From positions 1 to 57,279 of the forward strand of contig JALHMT010000033.1 of assembly GCA_022843905.1 (NCBI GenBank): a DNA stretch of 57,279 bases, read 5' to 3'. Each line of letters opens with the position of its first letter. Positions within the stretch are counted from its first letter, which is position 1. The notes beneath the pieces were generated by a model. That model was not told the DNA's origin and searched no databases. It was given only the letters and a program-made list of their open reading frames with translations. The translations under genes and the position numbers were made by a program. The DNA is from Rubrivivax sp. (GTDB lineage Bacteria; Pseudomonadota; Gammaproteobacteria; Burkholderiales; Burkholderiaceae_C). Below are positions 1-8,424 of the stretch, in pieces.

Positions 1-13
1 CGGCGCCCACACC

Positions 14-122
14 GTCCCCAACGGGGACAGATCGCCGAAGGCGATCAGGGGGCGCCACGCGTCCGACGCGGGCCGAACACGATCCGGGTTCCCCGGTCGT
101 GTTCGGAACCCCCTTGGGGGGT
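14..122. terminator. Cluster of hairpins downstream of the TolC gene
   Basis: Four short dyads lie in a row. GTCCCC/GGGGAC is at 14-28 and ATCGCC/GGCGAT at 31-45. A strong 10-bp stem, CCGAACACGA at 73-82 with TCGTGTTCGG at 97-106, follows, and then ACCCCC/GGGGGT near 108-122. They sit just beyond the stop of the minus-strand TolC gene, so transcription termination is the simplest reading, although there is no clear U-run. GC-rich intergenic repeats elsewhere in the window look partly similar. Confidence 0.5.
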
Positions 123-156
123 GGCCGCCCCAGCGGCCGGGGGCCGTCACCTCGCC

Positions 157-1551
157 TCACCTCAACCACTCCGACACCCCGCGCCCCAGCGACAACAGCA
201 AGGCATTCATCTGCTGCCCGTCGTGCAATGCATTGACGTAGGCCACGCGCAGGTTGTAGTGCTCCAGCTCGGCCGACATCACGTCGAACAGCGAGCGGCG
301 CCCGAGCTGTTGCCACTGCTGCAGCGTGAAGGTGCGCACCTGTTCGCTGTCGCGCAGCACGGCACCCACGCGGGTGGCGCGGTCGAAGGTCGACAAGGTC
401 TGCTCGTGCATCTCGCGCACGCGGTAGCGGCGAGCTTCCAGCGCTTCCTCGCGCTGCAGGATGGCCGCCTGCGCGCGCTTGCGCGCAGCTTCGGCGGCCG
501 GGGCGATGCCGGGGTTGACCAGCGGGATGCTGACGGACACGCCCAGGCCCAGGCTGCCGCCGCGGTTGTCGACACCGCCGGAGCCGGTGCCCACGGTCTT
601 GCTGCCGCCGAAGGACCAGCTCACCTGCGGCCTGCCGCCGGCTTCGACGGCGGCGGCGTACTGTCCCATGGCCGCGGCCTGTGCGGCCAGTTGCGCGATT
701 TCGGTCGAGCGCATGACGTCGGACTCCAGCGCCGACAGCTCGGGCACCACCAGCAGCACGCTGGACAGCCCGTCCACGCCGGGCAGGCCGTCGCCCACCA
801 GGCGGCGCAGCCGCACCTCCACCTGGCGCACCTGCGACTGCGACTGCGCCTGCGCCAGCTCGGCCTGCTGCATGCTCTTCCTGGCCTGCACCAGCTCGCT
901 GGCGCGGCCGCGATCGGCGCGCGTGATGGCTTCCAGCGCTTCCACCAGGCAGGCCATCTTGCGAACGTACTGACCGTACACCAGCACGTGCTGGCGGTAG
1001 CGGCTGCGCTCCATCGCCAGCGCCACGGTGGTCAGCGCGATCTGCTCCTGCTGCGTGAGGTGCCCGAAGCGTGCCGACTCGGCCAGCTGGGTGCGCCAGT
1101 CCGTGAGGCGGTCGACCCGCCCGCCGTCGTAGAGCATGCGGCTCACGCTCACGGTGCCGCGCGCCTGCACGGCCGAGCTCGAGGTGACGCTGCCCGACTG
1201 CACGACCGCGGGTCCGATCTCGGCGGTCATCGAGGCCTGCAGCGCCTTGCCGGCGCGCGCTTCCTCGATGTCCTGCAAGGCCGCCTCGGCCAGCAGGCGG
1301 GACGCGCCGACGGCCTGGCTGCGCGCCAGGGCATCGCGCACCAGGCCCTGCAGCACGGCGCGGGGTTCGGGCGGCGGCGGCGCGTCACCCGTCACGTCGA
1401 CGCGCGTGACGGCCTGCGACTCGTCGACACAGCGGGCGGCAGCCGGCGACAGCCACAGGGTCGTCGCCAGCAGGCCGCAACACAGCGGCCAGGCGGACAG
1501 GCCGGGCCGCAGGCGGGAGCGGAAGCGGGGCATCGGGGCAAAGCGCGTCAT
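157..1551 (-). CDS. TolC-family outer membrane protein of a type I secretion system
   Basis: The 464-residue product resembles TolC/LapE outer membrane channels, which form the exit duct of type I secretion. It has an N-terminal hydrophobic export segment ending in SPAAA, then long alanine-, glutamine- and arginine-rich helices with typical TolC features such as SVSRMLYDGG and a late GRRSLFDVMSAE segment. The start at 1551 is preferred over 1599 because GGAG lies about 8 bases upstream. The matching adaptor and ABC exporter are at 4914-8417, separated from this gene by four plus-strand genes. It may therefore have its own promoter in the 1552-1991 gap. The family is clear; the substrate is unknown. 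Confidence 0.9.
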   Translation of the reverse strand: MTRFAPMPRFRSRLRPGLSAWPLCCGLLATTLWLSPAAARCVDESQAVTRVDVTGDAPPPPEPRAVLQGLVRDALARSQAVGASRLLAEAALQDIEEARAGKALQASMTAEIGPAVVQSGSVTSSSAVQARGTVSVSRMLYDGGRVDRLTDWRTQLAESARFGHLTQQEQIALTTVALAMERSRYRQHVLVYGQYVRKMACLVEALEAITRADRGRASELVQARKSMQQAELAQAQSQSQVRQVEVRLRRLVGDGLPGVDGLSSVLLVVPELSALESDVMRSTEIAQLAAQAAAMGQYAAAVEAGGRPQVSWSFGGSKTVGTGSGGVDNRGGSLGLGVSVSIPLVNPGIAPAAEAARKRAQAAILQREEALEARRYRVREMHEQTLSTFDRATRVGAVLRDSEQVRTFTLQQWQQLGRRSLFDVMSAELEHYNLRVAYVNALHDGQQMNALLLSLGRGVSEWLR

Positions 1552-1991
1552 GGCGGCGTCTCCAGGCGGCCCGACCCGGCCGGCAGCCCGGTCGACCATG
1601 CAGCAGTCTGGGCGCCGCCGTGTCGGGCGATCGGCCGATGTCAGGCCGCTTGGCGCCGTTTTTCAGGCCGCCGGGATGAGGGCGCGGCCTGCTGACCGGG
1701 TGCCGATCTGTCGGATTCGTTTACAACCCTCGCGAGCGGCGGGTCGGCCGCGCGCCGCCGGCTGGCCCCCCCGCGAACATGGGGTGAATCAAGATCTGCC
1801 TCATCCGTCACACAACAACGCAGGAAATTGCTCGCAAAATGCGACATCTGCGATGAGCTTGGCATCCGCCGGGCGTTCGCATGACTGCACACAAGGCGCA
1901 GAACGGCGCCGCAAAGTGCCGATGGCGACCTTGTCGGGCTGTCGGCGCGAAAATTGCGAGCGATGTCGTAAAGCGTCCAAGGAGTCTCCCG
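1552..1991. promoter_or_regulatory. 440-bp divergent control region between TolC and the HPr-rel-A cassette
   Basis: No gene was seen here. The segment separates the minus-strand TolC gene from the plus-strand cassette and should hold both promoters. The half near the cassette is richer in A and T than its surroundings. It has a 13-nt dyad, TCGCA-AAA-TGCGA at 1832-1844, and a related CGC-N7-GCG element in the A-rich stretch around 1947-1958. GCTCGCAA at 1830-1837 recurs inverted as TTGCGAGC at 1954-1961. No convincing -35/-10 pair was found by eye. Confidence 0.5.
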
Positions 1992-2516
1992 GTGAACGAC
2001 AAATCCAAACTTTCCGATCTCAACCAGGTCAGCGCCCGCCGCCGGCTGATCCGGGGCGCGTTCTCCGTTCCTGCCGTGCTGACCGTCGCCACCGGCTCGG
2101 CCATGGCCACGACTTCGCCCACCGTGTGTGCAGCCCGCCTTCCTACGGGCGTTTCGGTCGGCACCAACGACACCTACTTCCGCGTGCAGCGATACACCGC
2201 CCTGGTGGGCACGACCCATGTCCCGGTCGTCAGGGCGCAGGACATCCGCAATCGCGTGGGCCCGCACGGCATCGACACCAGCTGGTGTGGCACCAAGGAC
2301 TGGATCCGGGTGAGCGACGCGGCGGCAGTCACACCCAATGCGAACACCGTTCCGACGTCCGACGGCAGCTCGGCTTTCGTGGCGCTGCGCTTCACCAACC
2401 ATGGCACCGACAAGGTGCCGGTGTTCAGGGTGTCCGGCTTGTCGACCGGCTTGACCACCGGCACGGGCTCGGGCGGTCTGCTGACCGGCAGCTGCTGGTC
2501 TTCCTTCGCTCCCTGA
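1992..2516 (+). CDS. Small exported protein with twin-arginine-type signal, possible substrate of the HPr-rel-A cassette
   Basis: A 174-residue protein of no family I recognise. Residues 14-39 look like a Tat-type signal: an arginine triplet at 16-18, a hydrophobic core and cleavage after SAMA. The mature part is rich in Gly, Thr, Ser and Val, has cysteines at 46, 99 and 168, and ends in CWSSFAP. The GTG start at 1992 is chosen because AAGGAG lies about 8 bases upstream; longer versions lack this. Its stop abuts the TTG start of the PqqD-like gene, so the two are probably translationally coupled. First position in a cassette of kinase, nucleotidyltransferase and peptide-chaperone-like genes makes it a candidate for modification, but that is inference. 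Confidence 0.7.
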   Translation: MNDKSKLSDLNQVSARRRLIRGAFSVPAVLTVATGSAMATTSPTVCAARLPTGVSVGTNDTYFRVQRYTALVGTTHVPVVRAQDIRNRVGPHGIDTSWCGTKDWIRVSDAAAVTPNANTVPTSDGSSAFVALRFTNHGTDKVPVFRVSGLSTGLTTGTGSGGLLTGSCWSSFAP

Positions 2517-2825
2517 TTGACCCGGTACCAGCTCGGGTCCGGCGTTCGCGTCGAACCCATCGGGCAAGCCTGGGCCGGATTCGCTCCCGGCACGGGCCAG
2601 ACGCTGATGCTCAACGACGAGGCCGCGGCCTGCCTGGAAGTGTTGGGCGAACGGCCCGGTTCGATCGAAGACGTGGCGCGGCTGCTGTCCGACGACACGG
2701 GTGAATCGCTGGCCGCCATAATCGATGTGCTCAAGGGCACCTTCGAACTGCTAGCCAACGCCGGGCTGATCCAACCATGCCGACTGGCAACGCCAGGAGA
2801 CTCGCCGACCCTCGCAACGAGTTGA
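2517..2825 (+). CDS. PqqD-family protein of the HPr-rel-A system
   Basis: 102 residues with a PqqD-like winged-helix pattern: a short beta region near the N-terminus, then LNDEAAACLEVLGERPGSIE and a second helical pair after the ADI-like segment. PqqD-type domains bind leader peptides and present them to modifying enzymes. This variant is known bioinformatically as the PqqD member of the HPr-rel-A system, found beside an HprK-related kinase. It starts with TTG directly after the stop of the small exported protein (TGA then TTG), and the kinase starts 7 bp after its end. The TTG start is supported by that coupling; the next in-frame methionine would remove part of the domain. Confidence 0.8.
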   Translation: MTRYQLGSGVRVEPIGQAWAGFAPGTGQTLMLNDEAAACLEVLGERPGSIEDVARLLSDDTGESLAAIIDVLKGTFELLANAGLIQPCRLATPGDSPTLATS

Positions 2826-2832
2826 TGAGGTC

Positions 2833-3780
2833 ATGACCCTCATCGGCGATGCGGGGCCGGCTGCACTGGCGGAGCGCCTGTCCACGACCGGGGTCACCCT
2901 GGACTACGGCTCGGTCACCCTGGAGGTGCGCTCGAGGTCGGCCTGGCTGGCTCGCCAGATGGCCAGCGTGTACGCAAGGTTCCCGCTGCCCGACCCGGTG
3001 GCCTTCTCTGACATCCACGTCCGGCTCGAACCCTCGACCTTCTGGCGCCGGCCGCTGCGGCCGCAGGTGGCGCTGGTGTGCGACGGCGAGCAGCAGTTCT
3101 ATCCCTTCCCCGCCGACACGGCGCTGCCGCTGATGGAATGGGGCACCAACTGGCTGATCGGCCAGCGCCTGCACCACCTGCTGCTCTTCCATGCCGGATG
3201 CGTCGCGCGCGACGGCTGGGGCATGCTGTTGCCGGCCACACCCGGCTCGGGCAAGAGCACGCTGACGGCCGCCCTGGCGCACCATGGCTGGCGGCTGTTG
3301 TCGGACGAGTTCGGCGTGCTGGACCCGGAGGCCGGGCAGTTGCGGGCGATGATCAAGCCGATCGCGCTGAAGAACCAGGCCATCGACGTGATCCGCGACT
3401 ACGCTCCCGCGGCACTGATCGGCCCCACGTTCCCCAAGACGCGCAAGGGCGACGTGGCCCATGCCGGTCCGAACGACGAAGCGGTGCAGTACCGAGGCCA
3501 AGGCGCGTGGCCGGCCTTCGTGGTGCTGCCCAAGTGGACGGCCGGCCGCAGCCTGAGCCTGGAGCCCATCGACGACGAAACCATGTTCCGCGCGCTGGCC
3601 TTCAATTCCTTCAACTATTCCGTGCTGGGCGAAACGGGCTTCGATGCGGTCGTGCAACTGGTGCGCCGCTGTCGCGGCTACCAGCTGGAGTACGGCCGGC
3701 TCGAAGATGCCAAGGCGGCCATGAACGACCTGTGGGCCTCGCTGCCGCCCGCGCCCGGGCTCGCCGATGGAAAGGTCTGA
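2833..3780 (+). CDS. HprK-related kinase A
   Basis: The 315-residue protein resembles the C-terminal kinase domain of HPr kinase/phosphorylase. Visible are FHAG at 119-122, whose histidine matches the position of the HprK catalytic His, a P-loop ATPGSGKST at 135-143 with Lys141, and an acidic LLSDEFGVLD segment at 155-164. The N-terminal HprK domain and an obvious HPr target are absent, so regulation of sugar transport is unlikely. In this family the kinase travels with a PqqD-like protein and a nucleotidyltransferase, as here. The phosphoacceptor is unknown; the exported protein at 1992 is one candidate. Its last 14 bases overlap the start of the next gene. Confidence 0.85.
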   Translation: MTLIGDAGPAALAERLSTTGVTLDYGSVTLEVRSRSAWLARQMASVYARFPLPDPVAFSDIHVRLEPSTFWRRPLRPQVALVCDGEQQFYPFPADTALPLMEWGTNWLIGQRLHHLLLFHAGCVARDGWGMLLPATPGSGKSTLTAALAHHGWRLLSDEFGVLDPEAGQLRAMIKPIALKNQAIDVIRDYAPAALIGPTFPKTRKGDVAHAGPNDEAVQYRGQGAWPAFVVLPKWTAGRSLSLEPIDDETMFRALAFNSFNYSVLGETGFDAVVQLVRRCRGYQLEYGRLEDAKAAMNDLWASLPPAPGLADGKV

Positions 3781-4927
3781 GGTGGCCGTTGCGCCTGCGG
3801 CGTCGCGCGCGGGCGGCGTCGACGCCGGCATGTCCTGGCTGCAGGCCCTGCCCGAACCGGAACGGGCCCTGGACTGGAGCCTGCACGACTGGAACCGCGT
3901 CGTGCGCCTGGCCCGGCGACACCGGCTGCTCGCACGCCTGGCCTGCTGCCTGGAGAGCGCGGGCCTGCTCGATCGCATCCCGCCGCCGGTGAAGCCGCAT
4001 CTTCGCGCCGCGCAGGTCCTGTCACGCGCGCGTTCCGGCGCCATGCTCTGGGCCATCGAGCGCCTGCCCGACATGGTGGGGCCGCTGGACCACCCGATGG
4101 TGCTGCTCAAAGGGTCGGCCTACATGGGGCAGGACCTGTCGATCGCGGCGGGTCGATTGCCGTCCGACCTCGACATCCTGGTGCCGAAGTCCAGGCTGCC
4201 GGGCTTTCGCGCCACGCTCCGGCAGGCCGGCTGGGAAGAACCGGCGCTCGACGAACACGACGAGCGCTACTACCTGGAGTGGAGCCACGAGCTTCCGCCC
4301 ATGCAGCACCGCCAGCTGCCCATCGAGCTGGACGTGCATCACAACATCCTGCCGCAACGCAGCGGCCGCGTGCCCGACGCCGACCAGTTGCTGGCCCGCG
4401 CGCAGCCCAGCCGCTGGCCGGCGTGGCAGGTGCTGCACCCGGCGGACCAGCTGCTGCACAGCGCCGGGCACCTGTTCCACGATGCCGAGCCGCGCGATCG
4501 CGTGCGCGACCTCGTCGACATGGACGGCCTGGTGCGCCACTTCGGACGGACACCGGGCTTCTTCGCCGACCTGTCGCTGCGCGCCGAACAGATGCATCTC
4601 CAGGAACCTCTGGCGCTGGCCTGCCACTTCCTTCGCGCCTGGATGGCCACGCCCATGCCTGCGGACCTGGGCCCCTGGCCCGGCCACGGCGCGGCATCGC
4701 AGGCCCGGAAGCGGTTCCTCGTGGCCTTGATGGACACCACCCTGCGCCCCTCAGAACCCGACGACCGCGACAGCCTGGGCAAGCGCACGGCGCTCACGCT
4801 GGTGCTCGCGCGCTATCACTTCCACCGGCTGCCGCTTCGCCATCAGATCCCGCACGTCTGGCACAAGTGGCGTCAACGGCCTCCGCAGGGCGAGCCGATG
4901 GTGGACCCGACGCTCAACGCTCCCTGA
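3767..4927 (+). CDS. Nucleotidyltransferase of the NTP_transf_5 family (HPr-rel-A cassette)
   Basis: 386 residues. The key signature is VLLKGSAYM at 112-120 followed by RLPSDLDILV at 130-139, the Lys-Gly plus Asp-x-Asp pattern of polymerase-beta-fold nucleotidyltransferases of the uncharacterised PF14907 type. A helical C-terminal half has many His and Arg residues. It starts inside the end of the kinase gene (14-bp overlap), so the two are probably made together. Its stop overlaps the 3' end of the convergent adaptor gene by 14 bp. NMP transfer to a protein or small molecule would be the predicted chemistry; the acceptor is unknown. Confidence 0.8.
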   Translation: MERSEVAVAPAASRAGGVDAGMSWLQALPEPERALDWSLHDWNRVVRLARRHRLLARLACCLESAGLLDRIPPPVKPHLRAAQVLSRARSGAMLWAIERLPDMVGPLDHPMVLLKGSAYMGQDLSIAAGRLPSDLDILVPKSRLPGFRATLRQAGWEEPALDEHDERYYLEWSHELPPMQHRQLPIELDVHHNILPQRSGRVPDADQLLARAQPSRWPAWQVLHPADQLLHSAGHLFHDAEPRDRVRDLVDMDGLVRHFGRTPGFFADLSLRAEQMHLQEPLALACHFLRAWMATPMPADLGPWPGHGAASQARKRFLVALMDTTLRPSEPDDRDSLGKRTALTLVLARYHFHRLPLRHQIPHVWHKWRQRPPQGEPMVDPTLNAP

Positions 4928-6137
4928 ACGCTTCCTGCGACTTCATCATCGGCCGCAGCAGGAAGGCCAGCACCGAGCGCTGGCCGGTGCGGATCTCGGC
5001 CACGCCGGTCATGCCGGGCAGCACCTGCAGCGGCTTGTCGCGGGGCCCCAGGCTGCTGGCGTCGGCACGCACGCGGGCGCGGTAGTAGCTGCCCTGGGCG
5101 CCCGGGGCGGCGTCGGTGATGGCGTCGGGACTGATCGACATCACCGTGCCGGCCAGCCCGCCGTACACCGTGTACTCGTAGGCGCTGAGCTTGATCTTGA
5201 CTTCCTGCCCGACCTTCACGAAGCCGATGTCGGCCGGCCGCACGCGCGCTTCCACCAGCACCGCCTCGCCCACCGGCACGATCTCCATCACCGGTGCCCC
5301 TGCGGCGATGACGCCGCCCGTGGTGTTGGCCTTGATGCTCTTGACGATGCCCTTCACCGGCGACTTCAGCACCGTGCGGCGCAGCACGTCGTCACGCACC
5401 ACCATCTGCTCCTCGACCATGCTGAGCTCGGTGCGCACGCGCACGAGTTCGGCGCTGGCCTCCTGGCGGAAGCGGTTGATGCGCTCCTGGGTCTGCAGGC
5501 TCAGCTCGTTGACCTGGCGCCGCACGCGCATGACCTCGACCTCGCTCATCAGGCCCTTGCCCGACATGGCCTCGGCCACCGCCAGCTCCTTCTGCAGCAG
5601 GCCGATGCTGCGGCGGTTGATCTCCACCGCCTCGGCCAGCGCGCGGGCGCGCGCCTGGTAGCTCTCGGTCTCGCCTTCGACGATGCTGCGCACACCCGCC
5701 AGCTCGGGCGGAAAGCGCAGCGGCTTGCCGCCGGCCTCGGCCTGCAGCCGCGCCACGGCACCCATCAGCGCCTGGCGCTTGGCCTGGCCTTCGGCCTGCT
5801 GCGCTTCCACGCGCGTGGGGTCGAGCAGCGCCAGGTCGGCCCCCACCTCCACGGTCTGGCCTTCGCGCACCAGCAGTTCGCGCAGGATGCCGCCTTCCAG
5901 GCTGGCGATGACCTGCTCGCGCCCCGCCGGGACCACGCGCGCATCGGCCTTGGCGATGATGTCGACCTGCGCCAGCCAGGCCCAGCCGATGGCCGAGGCC
6001 ACGATCAGCAGCATCAGATAGATCGCCGCCGTGGCGGCCGGTGCCGGCTCGATGACGTGCGCGGCGCGCACGGGATCGAGGTAGGCCACGTCGCCGGCCC
6101 GCAGCGAGCTTCCGCGATGGCGCCCGAACCAGCCCAT
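4914..6137 (-). CDS. HlyD-family periplasmic adaptor of type I secretion
   Basis: 407 residues. There is a short cytoplasmic N-terminus, one membrane helix at about 38-56, then the adaptor core: a lipoyl-like half from residue 60 (DARVVPAGREQVIASLEGG), a long coiled coil at about 105-240, the second lipoyl half and a beta-barrel region with TTGGVIAAGAPVMEIVPVGE. Such proteins bridge the inner-membrane ABC exporter and TolC. Its ATG directly follows the stop codon of the ABC gene, which indicates a shared mRNA. Its 3' end overlaps the convergent nucleotidyltransferase gene by 14 bp. Confidence 0.92.
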   Translation of the reverse strand: MGWFGRHRGSSLRAGDVAYLDPVRAAHVIEPAPAATAAIYLMLLIVASAIGWAWLAQVDIIAKADARVVPAGREQVIASLEGGILRELLVREGQTVEVGADLALLDPTRVEAQQAEGQAKRQALMGAVARLQAEAGGKPLRFPPELAGVRSIVEGETESYQARARALAEAVEINRRSIGLLQKELAVAEAMSGKGLMSEVEVMRVRRQVNELSLQTQERINRFRQEASAELVRVRTELSMVEEQMVVRDDVLRRTVLKSPVKGIVKSIKANTTGGVIAAGAPVMEIVPVGEAVLVEARVRPADIGFVKVGQEVKIKLSAYEYTVYGGLAGTVMSISPDAITDAAPGAQGSYYRARVRADASSLGPRDKPLQVLPGMTGVAEIRTGQRSVLAFLLRPMMKSQEAFRER

Positions 6138-8417
6138 CTAGAGCGTGGCCTCGCGTTCCATCGGCTGCGCCGAGGGGTGCAGGTGCACCTTGCCGCCGCC
6201 GTTGGCCGCCGTGGGCGCCGCGGGCTTGCCCGACAGCGCTGCCAGCACCTGGTCCTTGGGGCCGTCGAGCACGACGCGCCCGCCGTCCACCACCACCACG
6301 CGCTGCACCAGTTCCAGCACGGCCGGGCGGTGCGTCACCATCAGCAGCGTGCAGTGGCCGCTGGCCTCCTTCAGCTGGCGCAGGAAGGCCACCTCGCTCT
6401 GCGCGTCCATCGAGCTGGTGGGCTCGTCCATCAGCAGGATCTGCGGCTGCGTCACCAGGCAGCGCGTCAGCGCCACCAGCTGGCGCTGGCCGCCCGAGAG
6501 CATGGCGCCGGCTTCGCCCACCGGCAGGTCCCAGCCCAGCGGGTGCGTGGCCGCGACGCGGTCCAGGCCGGTCAGCCGTGCGGCTTCGGCCAGGCGGCCG
6601 GGATCGGCGGCAGCGCGGTCGAGCAGCACGTTCTCGCGCAGCGTGCCGTGGAACAGGCGCGGGTCCTGGCCGACATAGCCCACGCGGGCGCGGAAGTCGG
6701 CGGGGTCGATCTGGCGCAGGTCGATGCCATCGACGTCGACCATGCCTTCGGTGGGCTGGTACAGGCCCGCCAGCAGCCGCAGCACGGTGCTCTTGCCCGA
6801 GCCGATGCGGCCCAGGATGGCCACACGTTCGCCGGGCTCGAAGCGCAGCGTCACGCCCTTGAGCACACGCGGCGGCTCCTGGCCTTCGTGCGCCGGGTAG
6901 GCAAAGCCCACGTCGACCAGCGCGATGCGGCCGCTCAGGCTGGTGCGCGGCACGTAGGCACGGCCGGCCTCGCGCTCCACCGGCTGCTCCATCACGCGGT
7001 CGAGCGCGCGCAGCGCGGCGCGCGCACCCTGGTAGCGCGTGGCCAGGCTGACCACGCTGGACAGCGGAGCCACGGCACGGCCGGCGAACATCACCGCACC
7101 GATCAGCGCGCCGCCGGTGATGACCTTGTCGTCGATGAGGTAGACGCCCCAGACCAGGATGATCAGGGTCACGGCCTGCTGCGACACCGCCGAGATGTTG
7201 TTGGTCCAGGCCGTGATGCGGCGCGAGCGCAGCGACGACTCCGCCGCCGCCGCGGTCGAGGCTTCGTACTGGCGCAGGAAGCGGCCCTGCGCACCCGCGG
7301 CCTTCAGGTCCTCGATGCCGTCCACCGCCTCGACCAGCACGCCGTGCAGGTCGGCCTGCTGCTGCATGTTGGCCATCATCGCGCGGCGCAGCGAGTTCTG
7401 GATCAGCGCCGACAGCAGCACCAGTACGGGCACCGCCAGCGCCGGCACCCAGCCCAGCGGTCCGCCGATGACGAAGGCCATGGCCACGAAGATCACGATG
7501 AAGGGCAGGTCCGACAGCGCCGACAGCGTGGCCGAGGCGAAGAACTCGCGCACCACCTCGATCTGCGCCAGCGTGTGCGCGTAGGCACCCGACGACGCCG
7601 GCCGGTGTTCCATGCGCACCGCCAGCGTCTGGCGGAACAGGGCGGCGCCGACGATGAGGTCGGCCTTGCGTCCCGCCAGGTCGATGAGGTGCGCGCGCAG
7701 CTGCCTGGCCGTGAGGTCGAACACCAGCGCCAGGATGCCGGCCGTGGCCAGCGCCCACAACGTGACGAAGGCCTGGTGGGGGATGACCTTGTCGAACACC
7801 ACCGCGGTGCTCAACCCGGTCACCAGCATCAGCAGGTTGGACAGCAGGGCCGCCAGCAGCGCCGATCGGTAGTAGGGCACGAAGCGGCGCATCGTGCCCC
7901 ACAACCAGTGCGTGGCAGGGTCCCGCAGCAGCGCGGCATCCTCGCCGTGCACGGGGCTCTGCAGCTGCGGCGTGGCCACCAGCGCGATGCCGGTGTACTC
8001 GCCCGACAGCTCGCTCTCCATCGCCACCAGCGCATGGTGCTCGCGGCCGGGCATCACGATGTCGTAGCGCGTGGCCGGCCCGCTGCCGTCCTTGCGCGCC
8101 ACCAGGATGCAGGCATCGCCCCCCTGCAGCAGCAGCACGGCCGGCAGCAGCAGCGCGCTCAGATCATTGATGGGTCGCTGCACCAGCGCGGCGCTGAAGG
8201 CGGCCTCGCGCAGCACGCGCAGCGCCTGGTCGGGCCCCAGCCGGCCGGTGATGGGCATGCCGGCCAGCAGCGACTCGGGCGAGCGTTCGCGGCCGTGGTG
8301 GCGCGTCAGCCACGACAGGGCGTGGGCCAGCGCGTCGTTCTCGATGTCCCAGGACGCACCCGAGCCGTCGCCGGGCGCAGTCGCGCCGGTGCGGGTGGGG
8401 GCGTCGGATCCGGCCAT
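6138..8417 (-). CDS. Type I secretion ABC transporter, LapB/LssB type
   Basis: 759 residues in the usual order: a C39 peptidase-like domain at about 22-150, a six-helix membrane domain at about 180-450 and an ATPase domain from about 495. The ATPase has a Walker A GRIGSGKST at 536-544, signature LSGGQRQ at 640-646 and Walker B ILLMDEP at 660-666. The C39-like domain lacks the catalytic cysteine near its start (ENDALAHALSWLTRHH), so it should bind rather than cleave cargo, as in RTX and LapA-type exporters. It starts 7 bp after the glycosyltransferase stop and its own stop abuts the adaptor start. No large RTX adhesin is visible in the window. Confidence 0.93.
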   Translation of the reverse strand: MAGSDAPTRTGATAPGDGSGASWDIENDALAHALSWLTRHHGRERSPESLLAGMPITGRLGPDQALRVLREAAFSAALVQRPINDLSALLLPAVLLLQGGDACILVARKDGSGPATRYDIVMPGREHHALVAMESELSGEYTGIALVATPQLQSPVHGEDAALLRDPATHWLWGTMRRFVPYYRSALLAALLSNLLMLVTGLSTAVVFDKVIPHQAFVTLWALATAGILALVFDLTARQLRAHLIDLAGRKADLIVGAALFRQTLAVRMEHRPASSGAYAHTLAQIEVVREFFASATLSALSDLPFIVIFVAMAFVIGGPLGWVPALAVPVLVLLSALIQNSLRRAMMANMQQQADLHGVLVEAVDGIEDLKAAGAQGRFLRQYEASTAAAAESSLRSRRITAWTNNISAVSQQAVTLIILVWGVYLIDDKVITGGALIGAVMFAGRAVAPLSSVVSLATRYQGARAALRALDRVMEQPVEREAGRAYVPRTSLSGRIALVDVGFAYPAHEGQEPPRVLKGVTLRFEPGERVAILGRIGSGKSTVLRLLAGLYQPTEGMVDVDGIDLRQIDPADFRARVGYVGQDPRLFHGTLRENVLLDRAAADPGRLAEAARLTGLDRVAATHPLGWDLPVGEAGAMLSGGQRQLVALTRCLVTQPQILLMDEPTSSMDAQSEVAFLRQLKEASGHCTLLMVTHRPAVLELVQRVVVVDGGRVVLDGPKDQVLAALSGKPAAPTAANGGGKVHLHPSAQPMEREATL

Positions 8418-8424
8418 CGTCGGA

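Noticed and set aside
2833..3780. The kinase as a true HPr kinase regulating sugar uptake
   Set aside because: It lacks the N-terminal HprK domain and no ptsH or PTS gene is nearby. The cassette context differs from the PTS type.
157..8417. A complete Lap biofilm system
   Set aside because: The exporter parts resemble LapB, LapC and LapE, but no LapG protease, LapD receptor or giant adhesin is in the window.
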